DNA of 64,000 nt from Hyphomicrobium_A sp963726795 (GCA_963726795.1 CAVSDD010000004.1:744001-808000); one strand, 5' to 3'; counted from the first letter of the stretch, positions 26,333 through 35,470 are shown. Made by a program: numbers and translations. Notes: generated from the letters alone by a model not told the origin.

Positions 26333-27376
26333 TCAGATTTTTCCAGGTTTCACGCGCACGCCGGGAGCTGGACGCTCAAGCAACACTTCGCGCCGGAAGC
26401 GATACAGCTTCGCAGGACGCCCACCCGTTCGCAGTTTCACCTCGCCTGTCGGCTCGACAAGTCCCGCGCCTTCGACGAGGCGGCGGAAGTTCTGCTTGTG
26501 CAGGTGCGGCCCGAGGATCGCCTCGACCGTCCGCTGCAGTTCAAACAGAGTGAACTCGTCCGGCATCAGTTCGAATATCACGGGGCGATACTTGATCTTC
26601 GCGCGCACGCGGCCGATGGCGGTAGCGAGAATACGGCGATGATCAAACTGCATGGGCGCGCCCATGCGAGGCTTGTCATTCCATTGACGGGCGGCGTCGC
26701 GCCCGTCGCGGGTAGCTTCCTCGATCAGCCCAGCCTCGTAGAGAAGCTCGTACCGGTCGAGCACTTTTTCCTCGTCCCACGCCGCGCCGTCGAAGCCAAA
26801 GCAGATGCGCACACGTTCCTGCCGACTGACGGGGCTCACCGCTGATCGTTGCGAAGGCCGTGCTGCCCATTCCTTGAGGCGCGGCTCCATAGTTCCGGCG
26901 AGAATGGCAGGGCAGCCTTTGCGCCAGTCCTCCCAGGGAAAGTAGTGGTACCAGCTGCGCCAGGCGCCGTGTTTCAGCTCCACGGACGCAGAAGCCTGCG
27001 TGAGCGCGAGGTAGCCGATCGACACGACATGCGGATTAGCGTCGCCCGGCTCGGCATGCCGGCCGCGATCTCCGAACGTGTAGAGCTGCTCGGCATAACC
27101 GAGTTCAAGCCCCGTCTGCTGCGAAACCCAGGCCCGAAGCCCGATCTCGAAGGTGCGGTGGGCCAACGGCGAGAACGGTCCGAAAGGTAGTCCGTCAGTG
27201 GCTCCCGCCACGTCGGCTTCCCCCCGGATGATCAACACCACCGGCTCATTCTGAGCGACCGCGACGATCGCGGCGTTCAGACCAATTTCGACACCCGCAG
27301 CTTCAGTGCGGGATGCCCGTTCCGCGTCGCGCTCGGTCTGTACGAACGAGCGCTTAAGCGGGGCGGTCGACGTCAT
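26333..27376 (-). CDS. nadQ: NadQ-type NAD biosynthesis regulator (Nudix domain plus winged helix)
   Basis: 347 residues. The N-terminal half (about 30-200) resembles a Nudix fold, with ALTQASASVELKHGAWRSWY and FPWEDWRKGCPAIL. It lacks a proper Nudix catalytic box, so it probably senses rather than cleaves a nucleotide. The C-terminal part (about 275-335, MPDEFTLFELQRTVEAILG to TGGRPAKLYRF) is a winged helix. NadQ proteins repress nadABC in Alphaproteobacteria. The gene lies just upstream of nadA on the same strand, with two palindromes in between. GGAGCACAAGC precedes the ATG at 27376. Confidence 0.85.
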   Translation of the reverse strand: MTSTAPLKRSFVQTERDAERASRTEAAGVEIGLNAAIVAVAQNEPVVLIIRGEADVAGATDGLPFGPFSPLAHRTFEIGLRAWVSQQTGLELGYAEQLYTFGDRGRHAEPGDANPHVVSIGYLALTQASASVELKHGAWRSWYHYFPWEDWRKGCPAILAGTMEPRLKEWAARPSQRSAVSPVSRQERVRICFGFDGAAWDEEKVLDRYELLYEAGLIEEATRDGRDAARQWNDKPRMGAPMQFDHRRILATAIGRVRAKIKYRPVIFELMPDEFTLFELQRTVEAILGPHLHKQNFRRLVEGAGLVEPTGEVKLRTGGRPAKLYRFRREVLLERPAPGVRVKPGKI

Positions 27377-27498
27377 GCTTGTGCTCCAATTCCAAAGGTT
27401 TTGGAGCCCCCCAATGAGGCTGAGCTACGGCCTGATCGTGGCTGTTTTCGGATCATAGGATAGCGCACGTAAGGCATTTTCGCTTTTGCCCGCGCTTG

Positions 27499-28131
27499 TT
27501 AGAGGTTTTTCATCAAAATATCGAAGCGAGCGAGGAAAGTGGCGTGCGCGCCATCGGCCGGCAGGGGGTGCAATAGTGTATCGACGCCGGCCTGCGCGAC
27601 ACCCTCGGGCTCGCCGAAAAGCGCGGTCGCTTCCTTTAATTGAAACCCTGCAAGCCGCGTCGCCTCGAAGAACGCCGCGATGCGGTCGCAGTCCTTGATC
27701 TCCGCCTGCACCTCATCGGGAAGCTCGGCCGGGACGCCGAAGCGCGCGTAGATCGCGGCCTGCAGCTTGCGCTCGAACGCCTTGTAGTCGAGACCGATCG
27801 CCGTTTTGAACGGGCTGATGAGATCGCCGACGACGTACTCGGGTGCATCGTGCAGCAGCGCCGCGAGCCGCCATCGCGCCGGCCAATTCGGATCGCGCAG
27901 CGCGGCAATCTCTTCAACAAGGACAGAGTGCTGAGCGACCGAGAATGCGTGCGGGCCGAGCGTCTGGCCGTTCCAGCGCGCGACGCGCGCAAGCCCGTGC
28001 GCGATGTCCTCGATTTCAATATCAATTGGAGCGGGGTTCAGCAGGTCAAGCCGACGACCCGACAGCATGCGCTGCCACGCGCGCTTGGGGGAGGTCGTAG
28101 GTTGTCCCAGATCAAGAACGATCTTCTTCAT
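27499..28131 (-). CDS. HD-domain phosphohydrolase, YfbR-like
   Basis: 210 residues from the ATG at 28131 (MKKIVLDLGQPTTSPKRAW), which overlaps the tag stop codon in an ATGA. Upstream codons in this frame to 28377 are inside tag. The HD metal motif can be seen: HAFSVAQHSVLVEE supplies His, ALLHDAPEYVVGD supplies His-Asp, and a later Asp is in EIKDCDRIAAF. YfbR relatives remove phosphate from deoxynucleoside monophosphates. It is the last gene of a ygfZ-tag-HD operon, so a nucleotide-cleaning role is plausible but not proven. Confidence 0.88.
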   Translation of the reverse strand: MKKIVLDLGQPTTSPKRAWQRMLSGRRLDLLNPAPIDIEIEDIAHGLARVARWNGQTLGPHAFSVAQHSVLVEEIAALRDPNWPARWRLAALLHDAPEYVVGDLISPFKTAIGLDYKAFERKLQAAIYARFGVPAELPDEVQAEIKDCDRIAAFFEATRLAGFQLKEATALFGEPEGVAQAGVDTLLHPLPADGAHATFLARFDILMKNL

Positions 28132-28748
28132 CGGACGGGCAGCTTGATTTTTGCGCGCTGCAACTTGGCACAGGGCTCGTGACGATGGCAGCCAACCAAG
28201 TGGTCGTTGACCATCCCGGCCGACTGCATGAAAGCATAGACGGTGGTCGGGCCGACGAAGCGAAAGCCCTCGGCCTTCAAGGCTTTGGAGATGCGCTTCG
28301 ACAGGTCGGTCTGAGGTGGAATTTCTGACATGCTGTGAAATCGGTTTTGCACCGCGCCGTTGTCGAGAAAACTCCACAGAAAGTTCTTGAGGCTCGTACG
28401 CTTGCGCAGCTCCAAGTAAGCCGTCGCGTTGGAAATCGTAGCTTCGATCTTGGCGCGATTGCGCACGATGCCGACGTCGTTCATGAGCCGCTTGACGTCG
28501 CGAGCGGTGTAGCGGGCAATGCGCTCGGGATCAAAGCCGTCGAACGCCTGCCTGAACGCTTCGCGCTTGCGCAATATCGTGATCCACGACAGCCCGGCCT
28601 GAAATCCTTCGAGCGCGAGCTTTTCGAACATCGCGTCATCGCGGGTGAGGGGCACGCCCCATTCCTGGTCGTGATAACGCGTGTAGTCGGCGTCGGCGAT
28701 GTTTACCCACGGGCAGCGCTTGATCGCATCTGGGCGTGAGCGGCTCAC
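28128..28748 (-). CDS. tag: DNA-3-methyladenine glycosylase I
   Basis: 206 residues from the GTG at 28748, which overlaps the ygfZ stop in a GTGA. The core begins RCPWVNIADADYTRYHDQEW and contains EGFQAGLSWITILRKREAFR. The C-terminal HLVGCHRHEPC provides the zinc ligands together with the Cys in the N-terminal RCPW. Tag removes 3-methyladenine from DNA as the first step of base excision repair. Codons upstream of 28748 in this frame lie inside ygfZ. It is coupled to genes on both sides by four-base overlaps. Confidence 0.95.
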   Translation of the reverse strand: MSRSRPDAIKRCPWVNIADADYTRYHDQEWGVPLTRDDAMFEKLALEGFQAGLSWITILRKREAFRQAFDGFDPERIARYTARDVKRLMNDVGIVRNRAKIEATISNATAYLELRKRTSLKNFLWSFLDNGAVQNRFHSMSEIPPQTDLSKRISKALKAEGFRFVGPTTVYAFMQSAGMVNDHLVGCHRHEPCAKLQRAKIKLPVR

Positions 28749-29644
28749 GCTGGTGAACCTGACGGCGCGGGTACGAGCGAAAAGCTGGCCCAGAGGGGCA
28801 GCTCGATGCGCAGGGGCACCGAGCCCGCTTTCAGCACATCGCCCTTCTCCTGCATTTCGGCGGCGCGATCGAGCCGCAGAAGGGCGAGCCCCATGCCGCC
28901 CACTGACGAACCAAGCCGGCCGATCTCGACCGAGCCGGCCAAGACCGGCGTCCCGGGTGCAGGCAGCGTTCCTTCGGCATGAACTGGTACGACGCGTTTG
29001 CGGGCGGTGCCTCGGTGCTGCATGCGCGACACGACCTCCTGCCCGACATAACAGCCCTTCTCGAAAGAGACGCCGTTCAACTGATCGAACAGCGCCTCGT
29101 GCGGATAGGTGTCGCCGAGTTCGAAGTCCTTGCCGCCTTCTGGCACGCCGAGCGCAATGCGATGCGCGTGGTAGTCGTCGGGCGTGGCGCTGTCGGCGCT
29201 TTCGCCTGCCAACGCCCAGTCGGAGCCTATGGTGACAAGCTCGCGGAAGCCCATGTCCGGCAACCGCGGGTCGGCGAACCATACCGGCTGCTTGCCTTCT
29301 CCATGCGGCTCATAGGGTCCGCCCCAGATCGCGGCGACGGTATAGTCGGAGGATGCGTCCAAAATCTCGGCGTTCGCGCGCAGCTTGTAGCGCTGCAATC
29401 GCTCGACCAGACCAGCGACCTGTGCGCGCGCCGTCTCCAAGCAGAAGCCGCCGGGCGTTCTCACCACAAAAAATTCGAACAGGATTTTGCCCTGGGGCGA
29501 GAGCAGCCCGGCGTGGATGGCACCCTGGGTCGCCAAACGCTGCATATCGTTGGTTATAATGCCCTGCAGCAGCGTGTCGGCGTCGGCGCCAGTGACGCTG
29601 ACGACGCCCCGATCCGGCAGGAGCGCAATTTTCGTCTCGGCCAT
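28745..29644 (-). CDS. ygfZ: Folate-binding protein YgfZ (Fe-S cluster maintenance)
   Basis: 299 residues from the ATG at 29644, with GCGGGGTAAT upstream. The signature KGCYVGQEVVSRMQHRGTAR lies in the C-terminal half, with VSVTGADADTLLQGIITNDM near the start. YgfZ/IBA57 proteins use tetrahydrofolate and help assemble or repair certain Fe-S enzymes. It is the first gene of the ygfZ-tag-HD operon and is divergent from dihydroorotase with a 77-base gap. Confidence 0.93.
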   Translation of the reverse strand: MAETKIALLPDRGVVSVTGADADTLLQGIITNDMQRLATQGAIHAGLLSPQGKILFEFFVVRTPGGFCLETARAQVAGLVERLQRYKLRANAEILDASSDYTVAAIWGGPYEPHGEGKQPVWFADPRLPDMGFRELVTIGSDWALAGESADSATPDDYHAHRIALGVPEGGKDFELGDTYPHEALFDQLNGVSFEKGCYVGQEVVSRMQHRGTARKRVVPVHAEGTLPAPGTPVLAGSVEIGRLGSSVGGMGLALLRLDRAAEMQEKGDVLKAGSVPLRIELPLWASFSLVPAPSGSPA

Positions 29645-29721
29645 ATTACCCCGCTCGGGTTGCAACCGGCTTTGGTTTTACGTATGCGGGCTGCACGCCG
29701 GAGGCAAGGCGGAGAGGCGCT

Positions 29722-31050
29722 ATGGCCGAAACTTTCGATCTCGTGCTCAAGGGCGGCACGGTCGTAAACCACGACGGAGCGGGGATCCGCGACGTTGGTA
29801 TTCGCGGCGGGCGCATTGCCGCCATCGGCACAATCGATACGGCTGGCGCTGCGGAGGTCGTCGATGCAACAGGGCTGCACGTGCTCCCTGGCGTGATCGA
29901 TACGCAGGTGCATTTCCGCGAGCCGGGACTGGAGCACAAGGAAGACCTCGAGACGGGGAGCCGCGCTGCCGTTCTCGGCGGCGTCACAGCCGTCTTCGAG
30001 ATGCCCAATACCAAGCCGCTGACAACCACCGCTGCGACGCTTGCCGACAAGGTTGGCCGCGCTCGCAACCGCATGTTCTGCGACTTTGCATTTTACGTGG
30101 GCGGGACGCGCGAGAACGTCGATGACATTCCGGCACTCGAGCGGCTCGAGGGCTCCGCCGGCATCAAGGTGTTCATGGGGTCATCGACCGGCGACCTGCT
30201 GGTCGATGACGAGGCCGGGCTCGACCGCATCCTCGCTGCAACGCGGCGGCGCTCAGCCTTCCACGCCGAGGACGAGGCGCGCTTGAAGGAGCGCATGGGC
30301 TTGCGGCGGTCAGGCGATCCGTCTTCGCATCCCGAGTGGCGCGACGCCGAGGCGGCGCTGATCGCGACGCGGCGGCTCGTGCGGCTTGCGGAGAAGCACA
30401 AGAAGCGCGTGCACGTGCTGCACGTGTCGACCGCGGAAGAAATGCAATTCCTCGCGTCCCACAAGGAGTGGGCGAGCGTCGAGGTGACGCCGCACCATTT
30501 GACGCTGGTCGCCCCCGATTGCTACCGCGAGCTCGGCACCTACGCGCAGATGAACCCGCCCGTGCGCGATGAGCAACACCGCCGCGCGATCTGGTCCGCG
30601 CTTGCCGATGGGGTCGTTGACGTGCTCGGCTCGGATCACGCACCGCACACGCGCGCGGAGAAGGACGTTGCGTACCCTGCTTCGCATTCGGGTATGACCG
30701 GCGTGCAGACGCTCGTTCCAATCATGCTCGATCATGTCAATGCGGGCCGGCTGAGCCTGCGGCGGTTCGTCGATCTGACGAGCGCCGGGCCGCAGCGCCT
30801 GTTCGGCATTCGCAACAAGGGGCGCATTGCGGTTGGATACGATGCGGACTTCACCATCGTCGACTTGAAGCGGCGCGAGACGATCACCAATGCTCAGATC
30901 GCGAGCAAGTGCGGCTGGACGCCCTATGACGGGCGCACAGTCACGGGGTGGGCGGTCGGCACCATAGTGCGCGGAGCGACGGTCATGTGGGAAGGCGAGG
31001 TGCTCGGCTCAGGACGTGGCGCCCCGGTCGCCTTCTTCGAAGGCGTCTAG
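29722..31050 (+). CDS. pyrC: Dihydroorotase (class I)
   Basis: 442 residues. The metal motif reads IDTQVHFREPG (about 59-69), so the first His of DxHxH is Gln. This variant is known from one dihydroorotase clade. FEMPNTKP, IKVFMGSSTG (lysine candidate), VHVLHVSTAEE and LGSDHAPHT (catalytic Asp) are all present. The enzyme closes carbamoyl aspartate to dihydroorotate in pyrimidine synthesis. No pyrB is adjacent. AGGCGGAGAGGCGCT precedes the start. An allantoinase-like role cannot be fully excluded. Confidence 0.88.
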   Translation: MAETFDLVLKGGTVVNHDGAGIRDVGIRGGRIAAIGTIDTAGAAEVVDATGLHVLPGVIDTQVHFREPGLEHKEDLETGSRAAVLGGVTAVFEMPNTKPLTTTAATLADKVGRARNRMFCDFAFYVGGTRENVDDIPALERLEGSAGIKVFMGSSTGDLLVDDEAGLDRILAATRRRSAFHAEDEARLKERMGLRRSGDPSSHPEWRDAEAALIATRRLVRLAEKHKKRVHVLHVSTAEEMQFLASHKEWASVEVTPHHLTLVAPDCYRELGTYAQMNPPVRDEQHRRAIWSALADGVVDVLGSDHAPHTRAEKDVAYPASHSGMTGVQTLVPIMLDHVNAGRLSLRRFVDLTSAGPQRLFGIRNKGRIAVGYDADFTIVDLKRRETITNAQIASKCGWTPYDGRTVTGWAVGTIVRGATVMWEGEVLGSGRGAPVAFFEGV

Positions 31051-31059
31051 CATTGTCCT

Positions 31060-31659
31060 TTACTCTGCTTTCTTGAAGGAGTGCCACGTGCCGTCGGCGC
31101 CGATCGAGAGCCGCCACCACGTCCACTTCTTGGCATCCCGCATCGCCTTCGCCTCCTGCGGGCTGACAAGCCGCAGCAGGTCCACTTGCTCGGCCGGCGT
31201 CAACTGATCGAGCTTGGCCTCGGCGAGGTACGGCCACACGTAAATGGTGTTGTTCTCGATGTCCTTGCCCATCGGGACGTCGGCCGATTTCATTTCGAGA
31301 ATGTTGGCGAGGATGGCAAGAATTTCACGCCCCTCGCCGTCGCCGGAAAGTTTCTTCCAGACGGCGATCGGATCCTCGCCTGCGGCAGCGGCGACATCGG
31401 GCTTCATCTCGTTCCACTCGAGCGGAACGGTAAGGTCCTCGATGCGGCCCGAATGCGCGGCAGCAAGTATCGCTTGGCGCATCTCCTCGACGGGTGCCGG
31501 AAGAGGCTTAACGGGGGCTGCAGGATGATGATGGCTCTCGGGCTCTCCAGGTCCCCTGTGCCCTTCCAGCGCAGGGGCGGTCCCATGATAGACAAGCACC
31601 AGCACCGCAAGTACGACTACGAGCAGGCGACTCGGGTTTGGCTGGCGCAGGTAAGGCAT
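31060..31659 (-). CDS. Exported protein of unknown function
   Basis: 199 residues. The N-terminus PSRLLVVVLAVLVLVYHGTA is a signal peptide or anchor. A His/Pro-rich segment (about 34-60, PESHHHPAAPVKPLPAPVEE) follows. The C-terminal 130 residues appear folded, with VPLEWNEMKPDV and WTWWRLSIGADGTWHSFKKA at the end. Convergent with pyrC, 10 bases apart. I do not recognise the family; the His/Pro segment might bind metal. Confidence 0.75.
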   Translation of the reverse strand: MPYLRQPNPSRLLVVVLAVLVLVYHGTAPALEGHRGPGEPESHHHPAAPVKPLPAPVEEMRQAILAAAHSGRIEDLTVPLEWNEMKPDVAAAAGEDPIAVWKKLSGDGEGREILAILANILEMKSADVPMGKDIENNTIYVWPYLAEAKLDQLTPAEQVDLLRLVSPQEAKAMRDAKKWTWWRLSIGADGTWHSFKKAE

Positions 31660-31791
31660 CGGCGAGCTCCAGGTGCTGCCAAGGTGTTAACCTCGCGACG
31701 TGCGGCGCGCAATCGTCGGGCGAGACTGCCGGCGGCGCCGCATCTGCGTGCCGCCGCTTGCGTTCGCTAAGTGGCCGACACGGGACCGTTG

Positions 31792-32457
31792 ATGCATTTT
31801 CTGCCTAATCCCCTCATCATTCCCATCGGCGTCATTATCGGGATTCTCGTGGCAGCGCCTGTCGGCCCGGTCAACGTGCTGTGCATCCAGCGCGCGATCG
31901 AGCGGGGCTTCTGGGGCGGCCTTGCGGCGGGTCTGGGCGCCATGCTCGGCGACGGTCTGATCGCGCTGTGCGCCGCACTCGGCGTCGGAGCCATTTCCGG
32001 CGCAGTCGCCTATCACCGGCTCACCATCGAGATCGTCGGCGGGCTTGTCTTGGTCGCGTTCGGATTGCGTCTCTACTTCGCAACGCCGCGGTTCGTTCCG
32101 ATTGTGTCCGGCCAGGAGCAAAAGGAAACGCTGGTCGACTTCGTCTGGGATATCCCGCAGACATTTTTCTTGACCATCACAAATCCCGGAGCGGTGCTCG
32201 GCCTCTTTGCCATCTTCGGCGGCGTGTCGACCTTCGTGGAGGTAGACGGCTATGTCGACGCGCTGACGATCGTCGCGGCGGTCATGGCCGGCAGCCTCGC
32301 CTGGTGGGTAGGGCTATCGCACCTCATCGCGCGATTTCGCCATCTGCTGAGCGCGCCGCGCCTGGCGCTCATCAACAAAGTCACGGGTCTGTTGCTTCTG
32401 GGCTTTGGCGGGATCCTCGTAGGCGAAGTCATTCTGAAGTGGGCCAAGTTCTTCTAA
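31792..32457 (+). CDS. LysE family amino-acid exporter
   Basis: 221 residues from the ATG at 31792, with CGGGACC upstream. A GTG at 31771 would add seven residues. The first helix carries the LysE signature PIGVIIGILVAAPVGPVNVL and ERGFWGGLAAGLGAMLGDG. Five or six membrane segments are predicted. The family exports amino acids or similar small molecules. The substrate is unknown. It is convergent with emrB, whose stop lies 19 bases beyond. Confidence 0.88.
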   Translation: MHFLPNPLIIPIGVIIGILVAAPVGPVNVLCIQRAIERGFWGGLAAGLGAMLGDGLIALCAALGVGAISGAVAYHRLTIEIVGGLVLVAFGLRLYFATPRFVPIVSGQEQKETLVDFVWDIPQTFFLTITNPGAVLGLFAIFGGVSTFVEVDGYVDALTIVAAVMAGSLAWWVGLSHLIARFRHLLSAPRLALINKVTGLLLLGFGGILVGEVILKWAKFF

Positions 32458-32476
32458 TTAATTTCTCGTAGAAGTC

Positions 32477-34075
32477 TCAGTGCGCCGGCGCTGGGGCCGC
32501 AGCTGGCTTCTTGACGAGCACCGCGAGAAGCGCGAGTCCGCCGAACAGAAACGTCAGCAGGAAGAACACGTCCGAAAAGGCGAGGATCGTGCCCTGCCGG
32601 TGCGCCATGCCGTAGAGCTGCTTCAGCGCCATCGCTTGCGCGTCGCTGCCGTAGGCGGAAAACTTCCGTGCCAACGCGTTGAGCGTGTCCATTGCCGGCG
32701 TCCGCGACCAGGTTATGGCCTCGTGCAGACGCGCCACGTGCAGGTCCGTTCTGTCGTTCAGCACGGTCGTCAGTCCGGCAAGCCCGACCGCGCCGCCCAA
32801 GTTGCGCATGAGGTTGAACAGGCCCGAAGCATTCTTGACGCGCTCGGGCGGCAGAGTGCCCAGCGAGATGTCGTTGATCGGGATGATCGACAGCATCAGC
32901 CCAACGCCACGGAAGATCTGCGGCCACAGCAACTCGTTGAAGTCCCAGTCCGCGGTGATCCACGTCATCTGCCAGGTGCCGATGGCGAAAAACAGAAATC
33001 CGGCCATCAGCATGTAGCGCTTGTCGACGTACGGCATCAGCCGGCCGGCGACGGGAGCAGTAGCAAACATCGCCAGACCCGAGACGAACATCGTCTCGCC
33101 GATCATCAAGGCGTTATAGCCGCGAATCTGGGCGAGATAGACCGGGTAGAGATAGGTCAGTCCGTAGAGCCCGATACCCAGCACGAACGAGAACAGCGAG
33201 CCGATCGCAAAGTTGCGGTTTGAGTACGCCGTCAGATCGACGATCGGATTGCGTGCGGTGAGCACGCGTACGAAGAACGCAATGGCGGCAATTCCCGCGA
33301 CCCAGGCGAACAGCAGCACCGTATCGTCGCCGAACCAGTCGTTGCGCGGGCCCTCCTCGAGCACGTACTCCATGCCGCCAAGGAAGGCAGCCATGGCCAA
33401 CAGACCGAACCAGTCGAAGGTGTCGAACAGCGACCAGTCGGGCTGGTCAAAATCGATGAGAGCCAACGCGGCGATCGTCACAGCGATGCCCGGGATGACA
33501 TTGATGAAGAACAGCCAGTGCCAGGACAGCGCATCGGTCAAATAGCCCCCGACCGTCGGACCGATGGTGGGGGCCATGGTGGCGACGAGGCCGATCATCG
33601 GCGTGATGATGCTCATGCGCGAGCGCGGGAAAATAAGGTAGGCGGAGGCGAACACGGTCGGGATCATGCCGCCGCCGATGAAGCCCTGGATCGCGCGCCA
33701 GATGATCATCTCCTCGATCGAGGTCGACAGCCCGCACATAAGGCTTGCGGCCGAAAATCCAGCCGCCGAGATCGCAAACAGGACGCGGGTGCCGAGCGCG
33801 CGCGAGAGAAATCCCGACAGCGGGATCATCACCACCTCGGCGATCAGGTAGGCGGTCTGCACCCACGTGATTTCGTTGCTGCTGGCGGCGAGGCCGGCCT
33901 GGATGTCGGTCAGGGAGGCGGAGACGACCTGGATGTCGAGGATCGCCATGAACATGCCGAACACCATCGCGAGGAACGCAGCGAGGCGGCGTGGGTCGAT
34001 GCGGTCGGCGGCGGGGGTGGACGTCCCCGCGGCAACCCGCATCGAGCCTATCGTTGTTGCACCACTGTCGGCCAT
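32477..34075 (-). CDS. emrB: DHA2 family multidrug efflux MFS permease (EmrB-like)
   Basis: 532 residues with about 14 hydrophobic helices. Helix 1 region AAFLAMVFGMFMAILDIQVV (the ILDxxIV block), SSNEITWVQTAYLIAEVV, and the motif A/C-like sequences RAIQGFIGGGMIP and PTIGPTVGGYLTDALSWHW are typical of EmrB. It probably exports drugs or fatty acids using the proton gradient, together with the adjacent HlyD-type adaptor. The emrA gene ends 29 bases upstream on the same strand. The divergent TetR gene and operators beyond emrA probably control both. Confidence 0.92.
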   Translation of the reverse strand: MADSGATTIGSMRVAAGTSTPAADRIDPRRLAAFLAMVFGMFMAILDIQVVSASLTDIQAGLAASSNEITWVQTAYLIAEVVMIPLSGFLSRALGTRVLFAISAAGFSAASLMCGLSTSIEEMIIWRAIQGFIGGGMIPTVFASAYLIFPRSRMSIITPMIGLVATMAPTIGPTVGGYLTDALSWHWLFFINVIPGIAVTIAALALIDFDQPDWSLFDTFDWFGLLAMAAFLGGMEYVLEEGPRNDWFGDDTVLLFAWVAGIAAIAFFVRVLTARNPIVDLTAYSNRNFAIGSLFSFVLGIGLYGLTYLYPVYLAQIRGYNALMIGETMFVSGLAMFATAPVAGRLMPYVDKRYMLMAGFLFFAIGTWQMTWITADWDFNELLWPQIFRGVGLMLSIIPINDISLGTLPPERVKNASGLFNLMRNLGGAVGLAGLTTVLNDRTDLHVARLHEAITWSRTPAMDTLNALARKFSAYGSDAQAMALKQLYGMAHRQGTILAFSDVFFLLTFLFGGLALLAVLVKKPAAAPAPAH

Positions 34076-34104
34076 GACTTAGCCCTCAACGCGATCGCGC
34101 GCCC

Positions 34105-35424
34105 TTAGTGCGCGACGCCCGCAACCTTTGCGTTGCTGCTGCGTGACGCCTGCGCGGCTTCTTTGGTGTTGACGCTGACAACGACTGACATGCCGGGCCG
34201 TAGCAGCTCTTTGGTCTTGAGCGTTGCCGGCACCTCGATGCGCACAGGTATGCGCTGCACGACCTTGGTGAAGTTGCCGGTGGCGTTGTCGGGCGGCAGC
34301 AGCGAGAACACGCTGCCAGATGCAGGAGCGACGCTTGCAACCTTGCCGGTGATGTCATGGTCGGGCAGCGCGTCGACGGACACAGTCACGTTCTGGCCCG
34401 GGCGCAGATTTTCGAGCTGCGTCTCCTTGAAGTTGGCGTCGATATAGACATCGTGGAGCGGTACCAGGCTCGCAAGCCGCTGCCCGGGCTGCACGTAATC
34501 GCCGCTCTGGACCGCGCGGTTGCCGACGACGCCGTCAAATGGCGCGCGGATGATTGCGAATGAAAGATCGCGCTCGGCCTTGGCGAGTGCGGTCTGGTAT
34601 TGCTTCAAGGTGCGCTTGGCTTCTTCCTGCTGCGCCTTGAGCACGGCGACGTTGGCCTCGGCCGCGGCGATGGTCGCTTTGGCCGCTTCCACCGACGCAA
34701 CAGCCTGATCACGGTTGGCCTGCGCCTGCTCGAGCGCCTGGCGGCTCGCGAACTCCTTGCCCGCGAGCGCCTGCTGGCGGGCGAGCTCCTGCTCGGCACG
34801 CAGCGCGCCGGCCTTGGCGGAGGCTAGTTGGGCGTTCGCCTGCGCGACCGCCGCTTCTTGCGCAGTCGTCTGCTTGCCGATGCGCTCAACGGCCGCCTGC
34901 TCGATTGCAACGTTGTCGTGCGCCGTCTCGACCGCCAGCTGATAGTCGCCATCGTCGATGCGGGCGATCACGTCGCCGGTGTGAACCTGCGCGTTGTCGT
35001 TGACGTCGACTGAGACGAGATAGCCCGGAATCTTCGCCGCCAGCGTAGCGGTATGCGCGCCGACATAAGCGTCGTCGGTCGAAACCTGGAACCGCCCGAC
35101 ACTCCACCAGTGCTCGCCGTACCAGCCGCCGAGCGCCAGCGCGACGATGAGCACTGTTAAGAGAACAAGCTTGCGCCTGCCGCCGGGTTTTGCGGCCGCC
35201 GGGGCCTTCTCCGCCGTCTGGGATGGTGATGGAGCTGCCTCGGGGGTCTCGGTTGCCGGCTGGCGCAAGCCCGCTGGTTGGGCCGCGACCTGCGGGGAGG
35301 CGTCGAGACGATCTGGCTTTACCAGCCGCGGGCCAGCGAGGCCGGGGTGCCTCTCGGAAGTTGTGTCTCCGGCGACCGAATCGTCTGCCACTGCGGGCAC
35401 GGCGTTTTTGTTGCGCCTGAACAT
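34105..35424 (-). CDS. emrA: HlyD/EmrA-type membrane fusion protein
   Basis: 439 residues from the ATG at 35424 (MFRRNKNAVPAV), with CAGGGAC upstream. A roughly 75-residue Pro/Ala cytosolic part is followed by one membrane helix (LVLLTVLIVALALGGWYG). Then come a lipoyl/barrel half (FQVSTDDAYVGAHTATLAAK), a long alpha-hairpin (NVAIEQAAVERIGKQTTAQE to LKQYQTALAKAERDL), and the second lipoyl half (IRAPFDGVVGNRAVQSGDYV). It bridges the EmrB pump to an outer-membrane channel. Probably co-transcribed with emrB. Confidence 0.92.
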   Translation of the reverse strand: MFRRNKNAVPAVADDSVAGDTTSERHPGLAGPRLVKPDRLDASPQVAAQPAGLRQPATETPEAAPSPSQTAEKAPAAAKPGGRRKLVLLTVLIVALALGGWYGEHWWSVGRFQVSTDDAYVGAHTATLAAKIPGYLVSVDVNDNAQVHTGDVIARIDDGDYQLAVETAHDNVAIEQAAVERIGKQTTAQEAAVAQANAQLASAKAGALRAEQELARQQALAGKEFASRQALEQAQANRDQAVASVEAAKATIAAAEANVAVLKAQQEEAKRTLKQYQTALAKAERDLSFAIIRAPFDGVVGNRAVQSGDYVQPGQRLASLVPLHDVYIDANFKETQLENLRPGQNVTVSVDALPDHDITGKVASVAPASGSVFSLLPPDNATGNFTKVVQRIPVRIEVPATLKTKELLRPGMSVVVSVNTKEAAQASRSSNAKVAGVAH

Positions 35425-35470
35425 GCTGAAGTCCCTGAAGAAATTGGATCCCACTCGGCCCAACCGCAAT

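Noticed and set aside
26168..26845. A 225-residue plus-strand frame opposite nadQ
   Set aside because: Antisense to the regulator, starts inside the operator region and has no family-like sequence.
28748..29282. N-terminal extension of tag by about 178 codons
   Set aside because: It lies inside ygfZ in another frame. The GTG overlapping the ygfZ stop gives the normal Tag length.
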